From assembly GCA_039029935.1 (NCBI GenBank), contig JBCCFC010000826.1, positions 1 to 6,330 of the forward strand: a stretch of 6,330 nucleotides of DNA, written 5' to 3'. The notes below the pieces were generated by a model, which did no database searches, was not told where the DNA came from, and was given only the letters and a program-made list of their open reading frames with translations. This DNA is from G039029935 sp039029935. GTDB taxonomy: Bacteria; Chloroflexota; Anaerolineae; Caldilineales; Caldilineaceae. Made by a program: the position numbers and the translations under genes. This document shows positions 1 to 5,607 of the stretch, piece by piece (the first letter of the stretch is position 1; each line of letters opens with the position of its first letter).

Positions 1-470
1 GGCACAACTAAACGTGGTTTGCGTTTATTCTCTCGGTCAGCGAGCCAACGCAGGGCAATGTAACGCAATAATTGTTCTATAATGCTTTCTTCAGGGTAGC
101 TTTTGTGTTCAAACAAAAAATAAACTTCCACCGATTCAGGTGCTTTCTTATCGCCTTCTGCCCCAAAGACCTCTCTGAGTGGCACGAGGAAAATTAAATC
201 ATAGTTATGTTGCAGCAAATCTTCATCGGTGTAATTAGCATTGATATAGGCGATTTGGCTCAACAAGATGAGGTCTGCTATCTCTTTGGGCAAAAAGCCT
301 TCGAGAAATTCACGTACATGGTCGAGCCGCGAGAAAATGCGCCGAAAGTATTGATCATGTGGATTCTGAACACGATTTGTTTCCTTGGTCCCTACATCTT
401 TCTTTTGAGGTTGTTGTTTCTCTTGCTTATCCTGTTCTTTTGATTCTGATGTAGATTTTCGTCTTGCCAT
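1..470 (-). CDS. Rpn/YhgA-type PD-(D/E)XK nuclease (putative transposase family), C-terminus beyond window
   Basis: The minus-strand frame is open from an ATG at 470 to the left edge, giving 156 codons with no stop; the rest lies outside the window. Residues 1-35 are rich in Lys, Glu and Gln and look disordered. From residue 36 the protein matches the Rpn family (recombination-promoting nuclease, formerly YhgA-like transposase): NPHDQYFRRIFSRLDHVREF at 36-55, then FLEGFLP ending at 61. Candidate catalytic residues of the PD-(D/E)XK fold are Asp91 in DLIFLVP and Glu121/Lys123 in FLFEHKSYPE, followed by the conserved LLRYIALRW segment at 134-142. Known members are metal-dependent DNA endonucleases that raise RecA-independent recombination; some are linked to phage defence. 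Family members are often about 300 residues, so roughly half is visible. The start is supported by AGGAA six bases upstream. The catalytic residues seem intact, so the visible part is not obviously a pseudogene. Confidence 0.87.
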   Translation of the reverse strand, partial: MARRKSTSESKEQDKQEKQQPQKKDVGTKETNRVQNPHDQYFRRIFSRLDHVREFLEGFLPKEIADLILLSQIAYINANYTDEDLLQHNYDLIFLVPLREVFGAEGDKKAPESVEVYFLFEHKSYPEESIIEQLLRYIALRWLADRENKRKPRLVV

Positions 471-476
471 GATATG

Positions 477-481
477 TTCCT
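477..481 (-). promoter_or_regulatory. Ribosome binding site of the Rpn-type gene
   Basis: On the minus strand AGGAA is followed by a six-base spacer (CATATC) and then the ATG at 470. It supports this start codon over any internal Met. Confidence 0.6.
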
Positions 482-490
482 ATGCGATGA

Positions 491-504
491 CAAACATATG
501 TTTG
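491..504. promoter_or_regulatory. Perfect 14-bp palindrome CAAACATATGTTTG in the leader of the Rpn-type gene
   Basis: CAAACATATGTTTG equals its own reverse complement. It lies between the predicted -10 box (517-522) and the start codon (470) of the minus-strand nuclease gene, just downstream of the expected transcription start. Such a site could be a dimeric repressor operator, which would suit a gene whose product cuts DNA. That role is inferred from position and symmetry only. Confidence 0.4.
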
Positions 505-516
505 CCTAGAATCTGG

Positions 517-546
517 AGTATAGCAGATAGTTGGATAGCATGGCAA
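517..546 (-). promoter_or_regulatory. Predicted sigma70-type promoter of the Rpn-type gene (extended -10)
   Basis: Read on the minus strand, TTGCCA (541-546) is followed by an 18-bp spacer and TATACT (517-522). TGC directly precedes the -10 box, making the extended -10 motif TGCTATACT. Transcription would start near 510 and give a leader of about 40 bases that contains the palindrome at 491-504. The call rests on sequence match alone. Confidence 0.55.
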
Positions 547-607
547 AAAATAATTGTTTGGATGTGGTCAGTAGCTCATTATCGGGAATGAAAGTTTCGG
601 CGTTATA

Positions 608-696
608 GGAATGGCGATTAAATAACGTGCGCGTGTTTAGTGAGCACACCCCGTGCGGATTCGCTCCAAATGGGTAAGTTATTTAATCGCCATTCC
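608..696. mobile_element. 89-bp element with perfect 19-bp terminal inverted repeats (MITE-like)
   Basis: The left arm GGAATGGCGATTAAATAAC (608-626) and the right arm (678-696) are exact reverse complements over 19 bp, separated by 51 bp. No protein is encoded. TTATAG occurs at both edges (603-608 and 700-705), and allowing one inserted base the pairing extends outward to TATA on both sides; this could be a target-site duplication or a TA-type insertion. The interior has smaller pairings, such as GCAC (644-647) with GTGC (653-656) and GCG (655-657) with CGC (662-664), so a single strand would fold into a long branched hairpin. Size, terminal symmetry and lack of coding fit a miniature inverted-repeat transposable element. 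A structured RNA or a regulatory hairpin upstream of the SDR gene is an alternative. The arms are not followed by a T-tract, so a standard terminator is unlikely. Confidence 0.6.
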
Positions 697-728
697 ATAT
701 TATAGTCACAATGGTGATGAATCTGTCA

Positions 729-756
729 TTGTATTGTAGGCAAGTCAATGTAGAAT
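729..756 (+). promoter_or_regulatory. Predicted promoter of the SDR gene
   Basis: TTGTAT (729-734), a 16-bp spacer and TAGAAT (751-756) lie between the inverted-repeat element and the SDR start, giving a leader of about 15 bases. The match to the sigma70 consensus is moderate and the spacer slightly short. Confidence 0.4.
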
Positions 757-766
757 AGTTCATCAG

Positions 767-772
767 AAGGAG
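767..772 (+). promoter_or_regulatory. Ribosome binding site of the SDR gene
   Basis: AAGGAG lies five bases before the ATG at 778 and fixes the start codon. Confidence 0.75.
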
Positions 773-777
773 AGACT

Positions 778-1614
778 ATGAATCAACCACTATCAGGGAA
801 AGTCGCATTGGTCACGGGGGCCAGTCGGGGGATTGGCAAAGGTGTTGCGCTGGGATTAGGTGAAGCGGGTGCGACGGTCTACATTACGGGACGCACAATT
901 GAGGAAGGAACATCGGCCGCCAAGTTGCCGGGGACCATTCACCAAACCTTTGCTGAAGTCAACTCACTCGGTGGGCAGGGCATCGCTGTACAGTGTGACC
1001 ATCGTGATGATGCGCAGACAAAGGCCGTCTTTGACCAGATTGAGGCCGAGCAAGGCGGGCTGGATATTCTGGTCAACAATGTCTGGGGTGGCTATCAACA
1101 CTACACCGATGGCACCGAATTCTGGAGGGAGAAAGGCTTTTGGGATATGCCACTCAACCGCTGGGATTCTATGTTCCAAGCAGGGGTGCGCGCCCACTAT
1201 GTATCGAGTGCATTGGCCGTTCCGCTGATGATGACACGGGGCGGCGGGTTGATGGTCAATATCTCTTTCTTTGCGGCCCAACGCAATGATCATGGCACAA
1301 TCTACTGTGTTTCCAAAGGTGTCTCTGATCACATGGCGGCGTGTATGGCACATGAGCTACGTGACCACAACATCGCGGCGATTTCACTCTACCCTGGTTT
1401 GGTGCGCACCGAGTCGGTGTTGAAGGCCGGATTTGACCTTTCCAACTCCGAATCGCCACAGTTTATTGGTCGAGCGGTGGCGGCATTGGCAGGGGATACA
1501 GATATCATGGCAAAGTCAGGCGAAGTTTTGGTAGCGGCGCAAGTGGCACGGGATTATGGGTTTACCGATGTGGATGGGGTTCAGCCTGAGCCGTTGACAG
1601 TGGAGACAATGTAG
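778..1614 (+). CDS. SDR-family NAD(P)-dependent oxidoreductase, DHRS1-like
   Basis: This 278-residue protein is a classical-fold short-chain dehydrogenase/reductase, probably cytosolic. The Rossmann nucleotide motif TGASRGIG is at 13-20. Arg39 after the second strand (VYITGR) suggests NADP(H) preference. LVNNVWGG (98-105) sits where most SDRs have NNAG. The catalytic Ser163, Tyr176 and Lys180 are present as NIS...YCVSK with the usual 13-residue Ser-Tyr spacing, and PGLVRTE follows. The pattern, including GATVYITGR, SLGGQ, the FW.....W segment and a C-terminal SGEVLVAAQVARDYGFTDVD, closely resembles vertebrate DHRS1 as I recall it, although it lacks the DHRS1 C-terminal extension. The usual active-site Asn of helix alpha-4 appears to be Gly136, which I recall also in DHRS1. 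DHRS1 reduces carbonyl compounds such as steroids and xenobiotics; the bacterial substrate is unknown. It is the first gene of a likely two-gene unit with the PHP enzyme 43 bp downstream. Confidence 0.92.
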   Translation: MNQPLSGKVALVTGASRGIGKGVALGLGEAGATVYITGRTIEEGTSAAKLPGTIHQTFAEVNSLGGQGIAVQCDHRDDAQTKAVFDQIEAEQGGLDILVNNVWGGYQHYTDGTEFWREKGFWDMPLNRWDSMFQAGVRAHYVSSALAVPLMMTRGGGLMVNISFFAAQRNDHGTIYCVSKGVSDHMAACMAHELRDHNIAAISLYPGLVRTESVLKAGFDLSNSESPQFIGRAVAALAGDTDIMAKSGEVLVAAQVARDYGFTDVDGVQPEPLTVETM

Positions 1615-1645
1615 ATAAGTAAACTCAAGAAAATAATTAGAAATT

Positions 1646-1650
1646 AGGGA
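1646..1650 (+). promoter_or_regulatory. Ribosome binding site of the PHP gene
   Basis: AGGGA lies seven bases before the ATG at 1658, in an otherwise A-rich 43-bp spacer that contains no hairpin terminator. This supports co-transcription with the SDR gene. Confidence 0.6.
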
Positions 1651-1657
1651 AAAAATA

Positions 1658-2482
1658 ATGCACAAGCCTATTTTATACGACAGCCATATGCACACTCCAC
1701 TTTGCAACCATGCCAAAGGCGAACCCGAAGAATACGCCGCCGTTGCCGAACTGCTCGGACTAAAAGGCATCATCTTCACCTGTCACAACCCAATTGATGA
1801 CAGTCGTTGGGGGCGTGGCCGGATGCGTGTTGACCAGCTTGATACGTATGTACGAATCGTTGCACGCGCACGAGAGGCATGGGCTGGGCGCGTTGATGTG
1901 CGTCTTGGCCTCGAATGCGACTATGCACCGGGCATGGAACCTTGGCTCAACAAGCTTCTCAGGAAAGCTGAGTTTCATCACATTTTGGGGTCAGTCCATC
2001 CCCACAATCCACGTTACAAAGAACGCTTCTTTCACGGCAATATGATCGAGTTTCAGAAGACCTATTTTGAGCATCTGGCAATGGCAGCGGAAACGCGGCT
2101 ATTTGACACCATCTCACATCCTGATCTCGTGAAAAATGTGTCGCCACCAGAGTGGAACCCTGATAACATCATGGACGCCATTGGCCGTTCATTGGACCGC
2201 ATTGCAGCGGCGGGAACGGCGATGGAGTTGAATACGTCAGGGCTGAACAAAAAAGTTCCAGAGATGAACCCGGGGCCTAATATCTTGGCAGAAATGAGGA
2301 AACGGAATATCCCTGTTGTCGTGAATTCGGATGCGCATAAACCCGAGCGTGTGGCCGATAAATTTGACGAGGCGTTTAAGCTCTTGAGTCAAGCAGGATA
2401 TACGCATACCAATATCTTTTTGAACCGAGAACGCCATGAAATCCCGATAGATATTGCTCAAACCTCGCTATTGATTCCATGA
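1658..2482 (+). CDS. PHP-domain phosphatase, HisJ-type histidinol-phosphatase-like
   Basis: This 274-residue protein is a complete single-domain PHP (polymerase and histidinol phosphatase) metalloenzyme of the usual HisJ length. It opens with YDSHMHTPLCNHAKGEPEEY (7-26), the HisJ-type signature. All nine ligands expected for the trinuclear metal site can be assigned: His10, His12, His18, His43, Glu86 (GLECDY), His114 (LGSVHPH), His154 (ISHPD), Asp225 and His227 (NSDAHKP). MELNTSGLNKK (189-199) is also typical of the histidinol-phosphatase branch. The family reaction is dephosphorylation of L-histidinol phosphate to L-histidinol, the penultimate step of histidine synthesis. No other his gene is in the window, and PHP phosphatases vary in substrate, so specificity is inferred. 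It follows the SDR gene by 43 bp, and its last bases carry the likely -35 box of the next gene. Confidence 0.9.
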   Translation: MHKPILYDSHMHTPLCNHAKGEPEEYAAVAELLGLKGIIFTCHNPIDDSRWGRGRMRVDQLDTYVRIVARAREAWAGRVDVRLGLECDYAPGMEPWLNKLLRKAEFHHILGSVHPHNPRYKERFFHGNMIEFQKTYFEHLAMAAETRLFDTISHPDLVKNVSPPEWNPDNIMDAIGRSLDRIAAAGTAMELNTSGLNKKVPEMNPGPNILAEMRKRNIPVVVNSDAHKPERVADKFDEAFKLLSQAGYTHTNIFLNRERHEIPIDIAQTSLLIP

Positions 2483-2500
2483 GTAGACATGTTGTATAAT
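2471..2500 (+). promoter_or_regulatory. Predicted promoter of the LuxR/MalT-like gene, positioned for a leaderless transcript
   Basis: TTGATT (2471-2476), inside the end of the PHP gene, is followed by an 18-bp spacer and a perfect TATAAT (2495-2500). Only six bases (TGAGCC) separate the -10 box from the ATG at 2507, so transcription should begin at or next to the start codon. No Shine-Dalgarno sequence lies in the 24-bp gap. Both facts suggest leaderless initiation. Confidence 0.55.
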
Positions 2501-2506
2501 TGAGCC

Positions 2507-5245
2507 ATGTCAACACCAATTCTAACCACAAAACTATACATGCCACCCCCGCAGCCAAGCCTTGTCCAGCGTCCACGCCTCGTGGAACAGCTAAACACGG
2601 GGCTGCATCGCAAACTAACGCTGATTTCTGCGCCCGCAGGATTTGGCAAAACCACCTTGGTCAGCGAATGGGTGGCGCGGTGTGGTCGGCCAACCGCATG
2701 GCTCTCGCTGGATGAGGATGACAATGAACCGACACGCTTTTTGTCCTATGTCGTGACGGCATTGCAGACTATGCCGATAGCGGCAACGACCAACACTGCT
2801 ACCATTGGCGAAGGTGTCTTGGCGGTGCTACAATCGCCGCAGCCACCACCACTCGAATCCACGCTGACCGCATTGCTGAATGACCTGACTACCATCAACG
2901 AAAAGTTCCTGCTGGTGCTGGATGACTATCACGTGATTGATACCAAGCCGATTGACGATACGCTTATTTTTGTGATCGATCACCTGCCGCCACAGATGCA
3001 TGTCGTCATTGCCACGCGAGAGGACCCACAACTACCCTTGGCACGTCTACGCGCACGCGGCCAGCTAACAGAGCTTCGGGAGCGAAACCTGCGTTTTACA
3101 GCGGAAGAGGCCAGTGGCTTTCTTAATCAGATGATGGGTCTCAATCTCTCTACAAAAGATATTGCCGTGTTAGATAAACGGACAGAGGGCTGGATTGCAG
3201 GGTTACAATTGGCAGCTCTTTCTATGCAAGGGTTGAAGATGGTGAGCAAAGACGATGCGACGCGCTTCATCAGATCGTTTACAGGGAGCCATCAGTTTGT
3301 CCTCGACTACCTGATGGAAGAGGTGCTACAACAACAGCCCGAATCTGTACAGACATTTTTGCTGCAAACGTCGATTCTCAAACGTATGTGTGGTCCGCTA
3401 TGTGATGCTGTATTGGATTCCTCCGCTGAAACCAGTACAGAGACGCTGGCCTATCTCAAAAAGGCCAATCTCTTTCTAATCGCTTTGGACAACGAACGAC
3501 GTTGGTTTCGCTATCATCATCTTTTTGCCGATTTGCTAAAGCAGAGATTAAACCAGCAGAGATTGAACCAGCAAACAAAATCACGACCTCCTATCTCCAA
3601 CACACACGCCTCCGATATACCAATACCAACACTGGCCGAGTTACACATCCGCGCCAGCATTTGGTATGAAGAGAATGGGTTGGACATGGAGGCATTTCAC
3701 CATGCCACTGCTGCCAATGATATCGAACGTTGTGCGCGCCTGATTGAAGGGGATGGGATGCCGTTGATCTTTCGCGGCGAGGTTCCACCTGTCCTCAAAT
3801 GGCTGGCCGCCCAACCCAAAATAGTACTGGATGCCAGACCGTCGTTATGGGTGATTTATGCCTCATCACTCCTTGGTGTGGGGCGACTGATGGATGTGGA
3901 GCCAAAGCTACATGCTGCTGAAGCGGCGTTGGCAACCGTTGAATTGAATGCAGCGACAAAGGACACTATCGGCCACATTGCCGCCATTCGTGCAGTCTTA
4001 GCTGGTGCCCAAGACGATGCCGATGCCATCATCACCCAATCCAATCTTGCCCTTGACAATCTATATCCCGACAATCTACCAGTGCGCACATCGACAATAT
4101 GGACACTCGGCTATGCCTACCAGCTGCAAGGCGACCGTGTGGCTGCACGTCAAGCATACATCGAAGCCGTTGCCATCAGCAAGGAAATCAGACACTTCAT
4201 TATTTTGGTTGCCGCCTCGATTGGGCTGGGCAATATTCAAGAACTAGACAATCAACTTCGCTTGGCCGCGCAGAACTATCAAACCGTGTTGGAGTTGGTA
4301 GGCGATTTGCCACCGCCAGGTGCTGGTGAAGCATTTTTGGGATTGGCTCGTCTCTATTATCAATGGAACCAATTGGATGAAGCACAGGCATATTGTGAAA
4401 AGGGGCTTGCGCTTGGACGACAGCTAGATAGCATGGACAGAGCGGTTGCTTGCGAAGTTTTTTTGGCACGGCTCAAACTAGCGCAAGGTGATGTCGCAGG
4501 AGCAACCATTTTGTTGGCAAAAGCCAGTCGGATCGCACATCAACAGGGCTTTGCGCATCAGATAGATGAAGCTGCGGCAGCACAGGTACAGGTCCTGTTA
4601 CATCAGGGCAATGTAGCTGAATCTGCTCGTGTTGCCAAGAACATCGACCGCCCCATGAGCCATGCACGTGTGGCGTTGGCCCAAGGTGATACGGAGACAG
4701 CACTATCCTCACTGGCATCCTTTGCAAAGGAAATGACCGCACGAAGTTGGGTTGATGAACAACTGCGCGTGATGATTTTACAGGCGATTGCACACCACCT
4801 ACATGGCAGCGCTGATGAGGCGACGGCTTTGCTTGGCGATGCCTTGGCGATGGCCGAAGCGGATGGCTTTATCCGTGTATTTGTTGATGAGGGCTTGCCA
4901 ATGGCGCAACTCTTGGCGCAGCTACGCCCCCATGCCACCATCTATGGTGTGACACCAACTTACATTGACAAACTACTTGCAGTCTTGGATATCGAGTCTG
5001 CACCTGTTAAACATACCTCATCTCCCCCCAAACCCACTGTGCAACCATTGATTGAGCCACTTAGCGACCGTGAGCTAGACGTACTTCATCTGATTGCCGA
5101 AGGACTATCCAATCAAGAGATCTGTGATCGACTCTTCCTTGCTTTGAGTACGGTTAAAGGCCACAATCGTAACATCTTTGGCAAACTCCAAGTACAACGG
5201 CGCACCGAAGCCGTCGCCCGTGCGCGTGAATTAGGGTTGTTGTAA
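2507..5245 (+). CDS. MalT-like LuxR-family transcriptional regulator (STAND ATPase, helical repeats, C-terminal HTH)
   Basis: This 912-residue protein has the length and layout of MalT-type large regulators. The N-terminus carries TTKLYMPPPQPSLVQRPRL (7-25). The STAND NTPase follows, with Walker A APAGFGKTT (42-50), Walker B FLLVLDDYH (134-142) and the ATRED motif (169-173). A winged-helix region is near 270-345, including FRYHHLFADLL (334-344). Residues about 345-375 form a low-complexity linker with a duplicated QRLNQ. Residues about 378-830 are TPR-like helical repeats that normally sense the inducer. Residues 851-912 are a LuxR-type DNA-binding domain: LSDRELDVLHLIAEGLSNQE, then STVKGHNRNIFGKL and a terminal ARARELGLL. 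In the family, ATP and inducer binding drives oligomerisation and activation of target promoters. The inducer and targets are unknown; the upstream SDR-PHP pair is only a candidate. Met1 is preferred over Met12 because the conserved TTKLY motif begins before Met12. Confidence 0.93.
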   Translation: MSTPILTTKLYMPPPQPSLVQRPRLVEQLNTGLHRKLTLISAPAGFGKTTLVSEWVARCGRPTAWLSLDEDDNEPTRFLSYVVTALQTMPIAATTNTATIGEGVLAVLQSPQPPPLESTLTALLNDLTTINEKFLLVLDDYHVIDTKPIDDTLIFVIDHLPPQMHVVIATREDPQLPLARLRARGQLTELRERNLRFTAEEASGFLNQMMGLNLSTKDIAVLDKRTEGWIAGLQLAALSMQGLKMVSKDDATRFIRSFTGSHQFVLDYLMEEVLQQQPESVQTFLLQTSILKRMCGPLCDAVLDSSAETSTETLAYLKKANLFLIALDNERRWFRYHHLFADLLKQRLNQQRLNQQTKSRPPISNTHASDIPIPTLAELHIRASIWYEENGLDMEAFHHATAANDIERCARLIEGDGMPLIFRGEVPPVLKWLAAQPKIVLDARPSLWVIYASSLLGVGRLMDVEPKLHAAEAALATVELNAATKDTIGHIAAIRAVLAGAQDDADAIITQSNLALDNLYPDNLPVRTSTIWTLGYAYQLQGDRVAARQAYIEAVAISKEIRHFIILVAASIGLGNIQELDNQLRLAAQNYQTVLELVGDLPPPGAGEAFLGLARLYYQWNQLDEAQAYCEKGLALGRQLDSMDRAVACEVFLARLKLAQGDVAGATILLAKASRIAHQQGFAHQIDEAAAAQVQVLLHQGNVAESARVAKNIDRPMSHARVALAQGDTETALSSLASFAKEMTARSWVDEQLRVMILQAIAHHLHGSADEATALLGDALAMAEADGFIRVFVDEGLPMAQLLAQLRPHATIYGVTPTYIDKLLAVLDIESAPVKHTSSPPKPTVQPLIEPLSDRELDVLHLIAEGLSNQEICDRLFLALSTVKGHNRNIFGKLQVQRRTEAVARARELGLL
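3541..3570 (+). repeat. 15-bp tandem duplication inside the regulator gene
   Basis: GCAGAGATTAAACCA (3541-3555) is followed directly by GCAGAGATTGAACCA (3556-3570), with one mismatch. It encodes QRLNQQRLNQ in the linker between the ATPase/winged-helix part and the TPR-like part. Being a multiple of three it keeps the frame, and it looks like a recent slippage duplication. Confidence 0.75.
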
Positions 5246-5454
5246 TTTGCTCAAGCTTACTCAGTAAAAATTTCATTCAATCAGCGGCCACACATTATCT
5301 GTAATTGTATTTGTTGTATTTATTATTTTTTTTGAGGCACTTTAAAGCCACATATGCCCTTGGATGTTTTTTTTATGTCATGTATTGGTGTCCCTTTTTC
5401 GTACATCACTGTTATTTTTTCTTCTAACCGCACTGGTTTGAATTCTCCCTTTGG
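5246..5454. other. T-rich intergenic stretch without a recognisable gene
   Basis: This stretch downstream of the regulator is strongly T-rich on the plus strand, with T8 runs at 5326-5333 and 5367-5374 and T-rich runs near 5394-5399 and 5415-5420. I see no GC-rich stem before any run, so no intrinsic terminator is called. A 53-codon frame (5354-5515) has no ribosome binding site or recognisable motif. Its composition differs from the neighbouring genes, which suggests a decayed or inserted segment. Confidence 0.5.
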
Positions 5455-5595
5455 GGTGCATTCAAAGCAACGGTTGACCTGCAGCCAGAAGCAAGCTATC
5501 AGTTTCGCTATCTAATCAATGGGCATCACTGGTGGAATGAGCCAGAGGTGTCTTCGGTCCCAAATATACATGGTTCGCACAATTCTGTGACGGAT
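5455..5595 (+). pseudogene. 5'-truncated CBM48/isoamylase-type early-set (E-set) domain remnant
   Basis: The frame reads GAFKATVDLQPEASYQFRYL followed by INGHHWWNEPEVSSVPNIHG and SHNSVTD. This matches the C-terminal half of the CBM48/AMPK-type glycogen-binding early-set domain, in which a YQFRYLIDG strand, a tryptophan-bearing turn, then a VPN..G..NSV ending are typical. In bacteria such domains occur as small stand-alone proteins of about 90-100 residues or at the N-terminus of glycogen-active enzymes. Here the N-terminal half is missing: the frame opens only after a stop at 5425-5427, and none of the three plus frames upstream shows the usual FNDW-like strand. There is no in-frame ATG before 5608. 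No stop separates it from the DUF2867 gene, so the remnant is fused in frame with it at the DNA level. I read it as a decayed gene; an unrecognised upstream frameshift is the alternative. Confidence 0.6.
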
Positions 5596-5596
5596 A

Positions 5597-5603
5597 GGGG
5601 AGG
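5597..5603 (+). promoter_or_regulatory. Strong ribosome binding site that sets the start of the DUF2867 gene
   Basis: GGGGAGG lies four bases before the ATG at 5608. The longer open frame could start at GTG 5548, but that codon has no such site and lies inside the CBM48-like remnant. The 5608 start is therefore preferred. Confidence 0.7.
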
Positions 5604-5607
5604 TTTA

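Noticed and set aside
207..443. Plus-strand 78-codon frame with a hydrophobic C-terminus
   Set aside because: It is antisense to the Rpn-type gene, which has family motifs and its own ribosome binding site. The hydrophobic tail is the complement of the nuclease's Lys/Gln-rich N-terminus.
608..696. The 19-bp inverted repeat as a transcription terminator
   Set aside because: The stem is long and AT-containing with a 51-base loop and no following T-tract, unlike an intrinsic terminator.
964..1353. Minus-strand frame of 129 codons inside the SDR gene, and similar long frames inside the PHP, LuxR and DUF2867 genes
   Set aside because: These are shadows of strongly supported genes and show no family motif or ribosome binding site.
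5326..5374. T8 runs as intrinsic terminators of the regulator gene
   Set aside because: No stable GC-rich stem precedes either run; the only nearby symmetry (GGC/GCC around CTTTAAAG) is weak and on the wrong side of the first run.
5354..5515. 53-codon plus-strand frame in the T-rich stretch
   Set aside because: It has no ribosome binding site or recognisable motif, and it overlaps the CBM48-like remnant in another frame whose sequence is clearly domain-like.
5548..5607. GTG at 5548 as start of the DUF2867 protein
   Set aside because: The first 20 residues would belong to the CBM48-like remnant, no Shine-Dalgarno precedes it, and ATG 5608 has a strong one.
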